Source: Synechococcus sp. WH 7805
GTDB taxonomy: Bacteria > Cyanobacteriota > Cyanobacteriia > PCC-6307 > Cyanobiaceae
Assembly: GCF_000153285.1 (NCBI RefSeq)
Contig: NZ_CH724168.1
Span: forward strand, 417,823-481,822
Reading direction: 5' to 3'
Length of the DNA stretch: 64,000 nucleotides
The stretch's first letter is position 1, and every line of letters begins with the position of its first letter. The notes beneath the pieces were generated by a model. It had not been told where the DNA came from and searched no databases. It was given only the letters and a program-made list of their open reading frames with translations. Of the stretch, positions 47,356-54,493 are shown piece after piece. The position numbers were made by a program, and so were the translations under genes.

Positions 47356-48093
47356 CATGTCACAAAGAATGGTGGGACCTGTGCAAACAGGGGCTTTCGG
47401 CATGCCGGAATCAGTTTGAGAAGAATCGGCCGACAAGGATTCTCTCTTGGCATCACGAATCTGGCGCAGCTGGGCCAAATTCAAGTTGTAAAAACCTTTG
47501 AGATTGGTGAAACGCTTCACAGGCTGCCCGTAATAGCTGCGTCCGCGCAGTGTGGGAAAGGATGCCCATTCTGGGGCCAGTTTGGCCGCAAGAATCGGTG
47601 TCATGACACCTGTATCGGTCAGGCTCAAAGCCTTGCGGCGCTGAATCAGAAACAACGCACCCTGATCCTGAACTTCCGGACCGAAACCACGAACGCCGAG
47701 GCTGCGCTTCACTAAATCCCAGGTGAAGGGCATGAACTGATAAGCACCCGCTGCAGCACTGGCATAACGGGAGGAATAAATCACCCTGTTGGGATGACGA
47801 TCCAACGATCGCATCAGTCCACCACCGAACATCACCCTGTAACCCAGATCGAGGCCACCCTTCCAGGTTCCCTCTGCAAAACGAATGGTGTTGAGCATCG
47901 CCCGACGTTCCGGGGTGATGACGTAGGGGAGAGCCGACATCTGGGCTTCCTCAGGAAGCATCACCAGACGAGAACGATCGTTCCCCACCGGAGGAAGAAC
48001 GGCCTCCGCAGGAGCTGATAAAGACAACAAGGGCAAGACGCTTGCTGATACCGCCGGAAGAACACGACAGATCAAACGAGCAAGGGAAGTCAT
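47350..48093 (-). CDS. Exported GH104 (lambda-endolysin-like) glycoside hydrolase
   Basis: A 247-residue protein with an N-terminal signal peptide (ICRVLPAVSASVLPLLSLSAPAEA region) and a lysozyme-like domain. LNTIRFAEGTW carries the probable catalytic Glu. DRHPNRVIYSSRYASAAAGAYQFMPFTW and the later GVRGFGPEVQDQGALFLIQRR resemble phage lambda R and other GH104 members. Lambda R is a lytic transglycosylase, so peptidoglycan cleavage is the likely activity. With no phage genes around, it looks like a resident wall hydrolase. Confidence 0.82.
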   Translation of the reverse strand: MTSLARLICRVLPAVSASVLPLLSLSAPAEAVLPPVGNDRSRLVMLPEEAQMSALPYVITPERRAMLNTIRFAEGTWKGGLDLGYRVMFGGGLMRSLDRHPNRVIYSSRYASAAAGAYQFMPFTWDLVKRSLGVRGFGPEVQDQGALFLIQRRKALSLTDTGVMTPILAAKLAPEWASFPTLRGRSYYGQPVKRFTNLKGFYNLNLAQLRQIRDAKRESLSADSSQTDSGMPKAPVCTGPTILCDMP

Positions 48094-48142
48094 GCAGATG
48101 AAGCCGTAGAACAGGAAGTTATGAACGCTTTAAAAGCGAGAT

Positions 48143-48319
48143 TCAGAACTCCAATGTTGAGAACAACACGGCCTGACTGTGTCGAATAGCGGGGTTGCCA
48201 CCTAGATCACCTGTGACACGCCGCAAATCGTCCAACCCTCGACCAGCAGCCTCGACCCCGAGTAGGGCCAGATCAGCACTGCGATCACAGCAGAAATAAG
48301 TCAGGCCTATGGAGGCCAT
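48143..48319 (-). CDS. Small ORF coupled to the glycosyltransferase gene
   Basis: A 58-residue frame starting with an ATG that overlaps the upstream glycosyltransferase stop as TGATG, the same junction seen between the metallophosphoesterase and the glycosyltransferase. It begins MASIGLTYFCCDRSADLALLG and contains EAAGRGLDDLRRVTGDLGGN. No signal peptide or span. I do not recognise it. Without it this would be a 225-bp gap, long for this region. Confidence 0.45.
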   Translation of the reverse strand: MASIGLTYFCCDRSADLALLGVEAAGRGLDDLRRVTGDLGGNPAIRHSQAVLFSTLEF

Positions 48320-49413
48320 CAGATCCGCTGAACAGTATCGATTGCGACTCTCTTCACAGCCTTGGCGGCCTCAAACGCACCAGTGGAAGCAAGCCTGCCG
48401 TGGGTGGGCGGCTGCAAGGGCTGATCCAATCCCCAGCAACCAGACTCAAGCTCCTCCCGCCGAAGAATGCGATGGGACGCGTGCTGCCTGAGCCCTTCCA
48501 TCAAGGTGTCGGCTTCGGCGAATCCCTGACGCTCCACCACATGCAGTCCCAGATCCGCTGCCATGGCCTCGCAGAAACTGCTGAAACCCGGTTTTCCGAG
48601 ATGTCGCCTGCAGTAGGGCATCACATCCAGGGGGCGAACGTCGTCGGGGAGCAAGGTCACGTTGTTGATCAACGCGAGATGCTTTCTCAGATCGGGATTC
48701 CGCGGCCTGTTGAGCAAGAAGCGATGATCAGGCCAACGCGTAAACAGCGAAGGCTCCAGTCCCAGTCCGAGCCCCCCGAAGCCCACCAGCACGTTCGGAA
48801 ATGAGTCCTTTTGCAACTCGGCCTCAAACGCTGCGGGAAGGGACCTGGGTTCAGCAGCGACCAACGTCAAACTGATTTCCCGCAGGTGCCAGTTCATCGC
48901 CAGGGAGAACGGGCAACGCAGCAGCAAGGACCCGCGTTGATAGCACTCCTGCGCGCGGCGGACCCATCCCTCGAAGGCGGATCCGAGAGGTGTGTAAATA
49001 TCATCCCAACCGAAATTACCCATCCAGACCAATGGAGCCTGCAGCCGCTCGGCGAGCTCAGCTGCGACGGGTGGAATATCGCCGATAACGAGCACTGGCG
49101 TCTCCTGGTTGGATATCCAAGCCACTTCCTGATCCAACCGCTGGGGCAGGGCATCCTCCAGATCCTGCAACGCCTTCAGAGTGGCGGCCGGGTCAGCACC
49201 GAGAGCATCGGCCTGGAGCATCCCCACATCCCATTGCACAGGACGAAGCACCACGGGAAGGTCCCGAAAAACGAGCTCGAGGAAGCAGCGATCCACCATC
49301 GTGCTGATGACCAAGGTCCAGTCGGGACAGAGCGCATGCAGCTCCCGCAGCATGGCGGCCTGGCGGGCTGCATGGCCAAAACCATGACTGCTGATGCAGA
49401 CATAGATCAACAT
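48319..49413 (-). CDS. Glycosyltransferase-like protein (GT-B fold)
   Basis: A 364-residue protein that starts MLIYVCISSHGFGHAARQAAMLREL, the N-terminus of UDP-glycosyltransferase or MurG-like proteins. FSMVDRC-type sequence, VLVIGDIPPVAAELAERLQAPLVWMGNF and a C-terminal LGKPGFSSFCEAMAADLGLHVVERQGF follow; the last matches the donor-binding half. Donor and acceptor are unknown. The ATG at 49413 overlaps the metallophosphoesterase stop (TGATG). Confidence 0.8.
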   Translation of the reverse strand: MLIYVCISSHGFGHAARQAAMLRELHALCPDWTLVISTMVDRCFLELVFRDLPVVLRPVQWDVGMLQADALGADPAATLKALQDLEDALPQRLDQEVAWISNQETPVLVIGDIPPVAAELAERLQAPLVWMGNFGWDDIYTPLGSAFEGWVRRAQECYQRGSLLLRCPFSLAMNWHLREISLTLVAAEPRSLPAAFEAELQKDSFPNVLVGFGGLGLGLEPSLFTRWPDHRFLLNRPRNPDLRKHLALINNVTLLPDDVRPLDVMPYCRRHLGKPGFSSFCEAMAADLGLHVVERQGFAEADTLMEGLRQHASHRILRREELESGCWGLDQPLQPPTHGRLASTGAFEAAKAVKRVAIDTVQRI

Positions 49414-50273
49414 CAATCGGGTCCCCACGCGCTCAGGCGGTGGAGCGTCTGTTCGTAAGCGAGGTCCCCCTGCGGCCTATACCAGCGATGACTCACCAGC
49501 GTGGGCAGGGTGCCATCAAATTCAACCCAGGTGAAGTGATGGAGGGGTTGCCCCGATGCATCCACACCCGTGCGTGGGACACAGGCTGCATTCACGTACA
49601 GCGTGCCCACCCGGTCGCGGTGAAAGGTGATGCGTTCGCCTTTACCCCCGCGCAGATGGTGGTGCATATGCCCAAACACCACGAGATCAGCACGCCGCCG
49701 CCGTTGCATGCGATCCAAGGCCAACGCAAGATCACGATCACCCCAATCAATCGCCGGTTGTTTCCAGTCCCGCCCGCAGGGACTCGAAGCATCAGACCCC
49801 AACCCAGTGGGACCGCTATGGGCAAGCACCACAAGCGGCCAGTCGTCGGGAACACGACCTGCGGCTGCAACGATCCGCCTGGCCGATTCCTCTTCCGTCA
49901 CCGGACCGAACACAGCTTGAACCGCGTGAGAGAGGTGAAACCCTCCTCCGGCGCTGCAGGGACGGGCGCCGACAATGCCGACAGCAGGGGCCTGCCAGGA
50001 ACGGAGTGCCCATGAACAGTTGAGTTCGCCCAGCAGAGTCAACTGCTGCTGGAGAAGAGCACCACTACGGTCTTTGCCCCGATCATGGTTGCCAAGGATG
50101 ACCGCCACCGGACAGGCCAGCTGCTTGATCCGTTTGACCAGCCTCAGGTCACCATCACTGAGATCACCCACGAACAAGAGGGCATCGGCGCCCAGTTGCT
50201 CCACCAGCTCAGCATCACGGTCTCCCCAGTCACCGTGCAGATCTCCGGCAATGGCGAGACGGAGCGTCGTCAG
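49413..50273 (-). CDS. Metallophosphoesterase, probably from a CTG start
   Basis: A calcineurin-like phosphoesterase. The metal motifs are GDLHGDW, FVGDLSDGD, ILGNHDRGKD, VLAHSGP and FGHMHHH. The first motif lies upstream of the first GTG (50204). Upstream of it there is no ATG, GTG or TTG in frame before a TAG at 50283-50285. A CTG at 50273 gives (M)TTLRLAIAGDLHGDW, a natural N-terminus, so the gene is drawn from there (286 residues). The shorter reading would lack two metal ligands. It resembles the TIGR04168 family, from memory. nadA is divergent, 43 bp away. Confidence 0.82.
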   Translation of the reverse strand: MTTLRLAIAGDLHGDWGDRDAELVEQLGADALLFVGDLSDGDLRLVKRIKQLACPVAVILGNHDRGKDRSGALLQQQLTLLGELNCSWALRSWQAPAVGIVGARPCSAGGGFHLSHAVQAVFGPVTEEESARRIVAAAGRVPDDWPLVVLAHSGPTGLGSDASSPCGRDWKQPAIDWGDRDLALALDRMQRRRRADLVVFGHMHHHLRGGKGERITFHRDRVGTLYVNAACVPRTGVDASGQPLHHFTWVEFDGTLPTLVSHRWYRPQGDLAYEQTLHRLSAWGPD

Positions 50274-50316
50274 AGCAACTGCCTAGGCTGAGTCCATCCT
50301 GCCCCAGAAGGCTCAG

Positions 50317-51249
50317 ATGAGCGCTGACACCGCCCTTGTTGCGGCGATCAACCGACTCCGCAAGGAACGCAACGCTGTGATCCTTGCGCATTACTACCAG
50401 GAGCCGGCAATCCAGGACATCGCTGATTTCATCGGCGATTCCCTCGAGCTCTCACGAAAAGCGGCAAGCACCGATGCAGATGTGATCGTGTTCTGCGGCG
50501 TTCATTTCATGGCTGAAACCGCAAAAATCCTCAGTCCAGAAAAAACAGTTGTTCTGCCGGACCTCGACGCGGGATGCTCCCTGGCGGATGACTGTCCAGC
50601 CGATGAATTCGCCAGATTCCGCGCTGAGCATCCGGATCACCTTGTGGTGAGCTACATCAATTGCACCGCGGCGGTGAAAGCACAGAGTGATCTGATCTGC
50701 ACCAGCAGCAATGCTGTGGACCTGGTCAATCAGCTGCCGGCCGACCGGCCGATCTTGTTTGCTCCAGATCAGAATCTCGGCCGTTGGGTGCAGCGCCAGA
50801 GCGGCCGTGACCTCACCCTCTGGCCAGGACGTTGCATCGTCCATGAAACCTTCAGTGAAGAGGCGGTGTTACGCCTGAAGCTCGAGAATCCCAAAGCTGA
50901 GGTAATCGCTCACCCGGAATGCCAGGAGAATCTTCTGGATCTGGCCGATTTCATCGGCTCCACCAGCAAACTGCTCAATTACACACAAACAAGCTGTTCC
51001 GACACTTTCATTGTGTTGACTGAGCCGGGGATTCTCCATCAGATGAAGCAGCGGGTGCCGGACAAAACGCTGATCGATGTACCAGGACTCGATGGCTGCA
51101 GCTGCAACGCCTGTCCCTACATGCGTCTGAACACGCTGGAGAAGCTGCGCGATTGTCTTGAAAACCTTGCGCCTCAGATCGCCATGGAGGAATCGCTCCG
51201 TTCTGATGCCGAGGCTCCGATCCGCCGCATGCTCGAGATGAGTCGCTGA
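50317..51249 (+). CDS. nadA: Quinolinate synthase
   Basis: NadA condenses iminoaspartate and dihydroxyacetone phosphate to quinolinate for NAD synthesis, using an oxygen-sensitive 4Fe-4S cluster. The 310-residue protein has [22 protein letters not shown] near its N-terminus. Cys116 ([10 protein letters not shown]), Cys202 (HPECQENLL) and the CSCNACPYM group (261-266) match the cluster ligands of the family. Length is normal. The exonuclease gene follows within 16 bp. Confidence 0.96.
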   Translation: MSADTALVAAINRLRKERNAVILAHYYQEPAIQDIADFIGDSLELSRKAASTDADVIVFCGVHFMAETAKILSPEKTVVLPDLDAGCSLADDCPADEFARFRAEHPDHLVVSYINCTAAVKAQSDLICTSSNAVDLVNQLPADRPILFAPDQNLGRWVQRQSGRDLTLWPGRCIVHETFSEEAVLRLKLENPKAEVIAHPECQENLLDLADFIGSTSKLLNYTQTSCSDTFIVLTEPGILHQMKQRVPDKTLIDVPGLDGCSCNACPYMRLNTLEKLRDCLENLAPQIAMEESLRSDAEAPIRRMLEMSR

Positions 51250-51264
51250 ACGGCATTGGTGGGG

Positions 51265-52242
51265 ATGCCGCTTCTCGAACACACCGACAGCGGTCTCTAT
51301 TGCCGCGCTGCTGATGCCTGGATCGATCCGTCTAGACCTGTCAGACGCGCGCTGATCACCCATGCCCACGCTGATCATGCCAGGCCTGGCTGCCACGAAT
51401 ACTGGGCTGTTGATTCATCCGAAGGAGTCCTGAGACAACGCCTTGGGCAGGAGATCACTCTCCATGCCATGCCCTACGGCCGCCAGTTCTGGCTCAACCA
51501 GGCCTGCGTGTCGTTTCACAGTGCCGGGCATGTGCTCGGCTCTGCCCAGATCCGCCTGTGCGTGGAAGGTGAAGTGTGGGTGGTCACCGGTGACTACAAG
51601 CGATGTGACGATCCAAGCTGTGAACCGTTTGAGCTGGTGCCGTGCGATGTGCTGATCACCGAGGCCACCTTCGGGCTGCCGATCTATGCCTGGGAGCCCG
51701 GGTACCGCGTTGCTGAACAGATTCGAGCGTGGTGGCAGGGGGAACAGGAGCATCCATCCTTGCTGTTCTGCTACTCCTTCGGAAAGGCTCAACGGTTGAT
51801 GGCGGAGCTTCACGCCATCGGCGTTGAAGACGAGGTACTGCTTCACGGCGCCGTGGAAACCGTGACCCGCAGCTACCGAGAAGCCGGAATCGCCATGACG
51901 CCAAGCTGTCCAGTGAGCGCCATTTCAAGCAAAGATCCTCTTGCCGGACGCTTGATCCTTGCTCCGCCATCGGCCCATCGCTCCGCCTGGATGCGTCGGT
52001 TCCGTTCCCCCCAGACAGCCTTCGCCTCGGGCTGGATGGCTGTGCGAGGTGCACGTCGACGCCGCGGCTACGAACGTGGCTTCGTGCTCAGTGACCATGC
52101 CGACTGGCAGGGATTGATCCGCACCGTTCTCGACTCCGGAGCCAGAACGATTTACGTGACCCACGGCCAAAACGATGTGCTGTCGCGGTTTCTGAGGGAG
52201 CGCCATGGGCTCGATGCCCGCCCCCTTGAACAGCTCAGCTGA
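51265..52242 (+). CDS. Ligase-associated DNA exonuclease (metallo-beta-lactamase fold)
   Basis: A 325-residue beta-CASP/CPSF-like nuclease. THAHADHARPG is the HxHxDH metal motif. SFHSAGHVLGSAQI and VVTGDYKRCDDPSCEPFE provide further ligands, and SDHADWQGLIRTV with YVTHGQ closes the active site. It belongs to the group found beside an ATP-dependent ligase and an Lhr-type helicase in a repair cluster, and both occur downstream here. ATG at 51265 is preferred to a TTG three codons upstream. Confidence 0.9.
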   Translation: MPLLEHTDSGLYCRAADAWIDPSRPVRRALITHAHADHARPGCHEYWAVDSSEGVLRQRLGQEITLHAMPYGRQFWLNQACVSFHSAGHVLGSAQIRLCVEGEVWVVTGDYKRCDDPSCEPFELVPCDVLITEATFGLPIYAWEPGYRVAEQIRAWWQGEQEHPSLLFCYSFGKAQRLMAELHAIGVEDEVLLHGAVETVTRSYREAGIAMTPSCPVSAISSKDPLAGRLILAPPSAHRSAWMRRFRSPQTAFASGWMAVRGARRRRGYERGFVLSDHADWQGLIRTVLDSGARTIYVTHGQNDVLSRFLRERHGLDARPLEQLS

Positions 52243-52270
52243 CCTAAGGTCGGAGCACCGTTTCATCACG

Positions 52271-52627
52271 ATGCTGCTCAGACGTCTTGCTCTGGTGGGG
52301 ACAGGTACCACTTTGGTTGTCCTGGTTTCACCGATGGCGGCTTAGACAGTGACCATCACGATTGAACAGATCAACAGCGTTGTGTTCCGCGCTGATGGCA
52401 AGTCCGCAGCGACGGACATCTGCACGGGCTTAAAAGAAGGTGTGCTCAGCAGAGATCGGATCGGAACAGCGCTCGCGGAGGTCCAGCAGGCTCTATGGCG
52501 CTATGCCGATCGGAGCTACGTAAAGTCATATGTAACGGACTTCAACCGTGCTGCTTCGTCGGTGCCGGGATGCAATGTGCAGGTGACTGGACCTGAGAAC
52601 AGCAACCTCAATCGCTGGAGTTTCTGA
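52271..52627 (+). pseudogene. Small secreted protein gene with an in-frame amber codon at the signal-peptide junction
   Basis: ATG at 52271 opens a perfect signal peptide: MLLRRLALVG, a hydrophobic core, then SPMAA. The next codon is TAG (52343-52345). The same frame then runs on as TVTITIEQINSVVF to the stop at 52627. A single C-to-T change from CAG would give SPMAA-QTVTI, an ideal signal-peptidase site. A GTG at 52349 would give a 92-residue protein without signal or ribosome-binding site. So this is a nonsense mutation, read-through, or a sequence error. The mature part is unfamiliar. Confidence 0.72.
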
Positions 52628-52653
52628 GCGGCTCGCAGGCTGTCTGCACGGTT

Positions 52654-54402
52654 ATGGATGCCTTCGCCACCTTGATTGACAGCCTGGATCAATCCACAGG
52701 CACGACGCGCAAGGTTGACCTGATCGCCGAGCATCTGCACGCCGGCGACGCCCACGACAACGCCTGGAGCACGTTGCTGCTCATGGGCGAAAAACGAAGG
52801 CGACTGATGACCGGTCGCCGGCTTCGGGACGTTCTTCAGGCCTGCGACGCCATTCCCGACTGGCTCTTCGAGGATTGCCAGAGTCACGTCGGTGATTCCG
52901 CTGAAACGCTGGCCCTGCTCTGGCCGCAGCTCAAGGGGGCGATCCCGCCACAGTCGGTTGATTCCACGCTGAAACACTGGATCAGCACAATTGAGACCCA
53001 TCCACCACTGCATTGGTGGATGGAACAGCTGCTACCGGCGCTGGCTGCGCTTGAACCCCAGCTCCAGAGCGCCGCGCTGCTCACGATCTGGAGCACCCTG
53101 CCTGACGAGCGCCATTTTCTGTTCAACAAGCTGCTCACCGGAGGCTTCCGCATCGGAGTTGCCAGAGGGCTGGTGGTCAAAGCGATCGCCAAGGGGTTTT
53201 CGCTTGAGGAGGCTTTGGTCCTGGAACGATTGATGGCACCACAGGAGCCGTCGCAACGCTGGTTTGAAGGACTGACGGCAGCACCAGAAGCGGAGCGGGT
53301 CAATCGTGGACCGGTCCCCTATCCCTTCTTTCTGGCCAGCCCCCTTCAGAGCGACACCCTTCGGGACACGCAAGCCAAGGACTGGTGGGTGGAACACAAA
53401 TGGGATGGGATCCGGGGTCAACTGATCAAGCGCGAATCCGGAACGTATCTATGGAGTCGTGGAGAGGAATTGATCAATGAACAGTTTCCTGAGCTGATCG
53501 AGATGGCGGCTTCCCTTCCGGATGACACGGTTCTCGATGGCGAAGTGATCTGCTGGAGAGTCGATGCGGATCGGCCCCGACCCTTCAGTGATCTGCAGCG
53601 CCGTCTGGGACGCAAGAGTGTGAGCCGCAAACTCCGTGAGGAGTGCCCGATCTGCTTCGTGGCCTATGACCTGCTGGAAAGCCAAGGACAGGATCGTCGC
53701 AGCAGAACGCTTGAAGAGCGTTTGATCGCGATGGACGAACTCCTCTCCCCAATGAACAAGGCCCGATCAGCGGGACAGTTACGTATCAGCGCCGGGGAGA
53801 CGCTCAGCGCGTGGGAGGACCTCGACACCCTTCGCCAGCGTGCCGTCAATGAAGGTGCTGAAGGGCTGATGCTGAAACAGATGCAGTCCCCCTACTTGAG
53901 TGGGCGCAAACGCGGTCACTGGTGGAAACACAAGCGCGATCCCATGACCCTGGATGCGGTGCTGATCTACGCCCAGGCAGGACGTGGACGCCGGGCCAAT
54001 CTGTTCACCGATTACACCTTCGCGCTCTGGGACCGTCGATCGTCAGATCCTGAAGAACATCAACTCGTGACCTTTGCCAAGGCCTACTCCGGCCTAAGCG
54101 ACCGAGAGATTCTCGATCTCGATCGCTGGATTCGCTCAAACACGCGGGAGCGTTTCGGACCCACCCGCTCTGTGAACCCGGAGCTGGTGTTTGAAGTCGG
54201 TTTCGAAGGCATTCAGCCATCCAAACGACATAAATGTGGACTGGCAGTTCGATTTCCCAGAATTCTGCGTTGGCGCCAAGACCGTTCGGCTGAAAGTGCC
54301 GATTCGCTCGAGCAGGCGAAGCAGCTTTGCGACAACGAAGATCTGAGAATCCAGTCAGAACAAATGACTCACCAAAATGGTCTGAAGAGAATTCAAGAAT
54401 GA
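52654..54402 (+). CDS. ATP-dependent DNA ligase, cluster-associated type
   Basis: A 582-residue ATP-dependent ligase. The N-terminal DNA-binding domain covers about residues 1-215. The adenylation motif is HKWDGIRGQ with Lys249 as the likely AMP-accepting residue. Motif III-like FVAYDLLE, motif IV EGLMLKQ and motif V WWKHKRDPM follow, then an OB-fold with the C-terminal FEVGFEGIQPSKRHKCGLAVRFPR. Bacteria use NAD ligase for replication, so this one is probably for repair. It lies between the exonuclease and the Lhr-type helicase, as in the known cluster. Confidence 0.93.
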   Translation: MDAFATLIDSLDQSTGTTRKVDLIAEHLHAGDAHDNAWSTLLLMGEKRRRLMTGRRLRDVLQACDAIPDWLFEDCQSHVGDSAETLALLWPQLKGAIPPQSVDSTLKHWISTIETHPPLHWWMEQLLPALAALEPQLQSAALLTIWSTLPDERHFLFNKLLTGGFRIGVARGLVVKAIAKGFSLEEALVLERLMAPQEPSQRWFEGLTAAPEAERVNRGPVPYPFFLASPLQSDTLRDTQAKDWWVEHKWDGIRGQLIKRESGTYLWSRGEELINEQFPELIEMAASLPDDTVLDGEVICWRVDADRPRPFSDLQRRLGRKSVSRKLREECPICFVAYDLLESQGQDRRSRTLEERLIAMDELLSPMNKARSAGQLRISAGETLSAWEDLDTLRQRAVNEGAEGLMLKQMQSPYLSGRKRGHWWKHKRDPMTLDAVLIYAQAGRGRRANLFTDYTFALWDRRSSDPEEHQLVTFAKAYSGLSDREILDLDRWIRSNTRERFGPTRSVNPELVFEVGFEGIQPSKRHKCGLAVRFPRILRWRQDRSAESADSLEQAKQLCDNEDLRIQSEQMTHQNGLKRIQE

Positions 54403-54493
54403 TTGATGACGTCGCCGTTGGCAGGGTTGTTCTGATCTGACTGATCTCCTGACTCCCATCGAGCGCTGGTTTGCGCTTCAAGGCTGGACGCCC

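Noticed and set aside
47350-48093. Prophage remnant suggested by the lambda-lysozyme-like gene
   Set aside because: It has its own signal peptide and no integrase, holin, terminase or structural gene is nearby.
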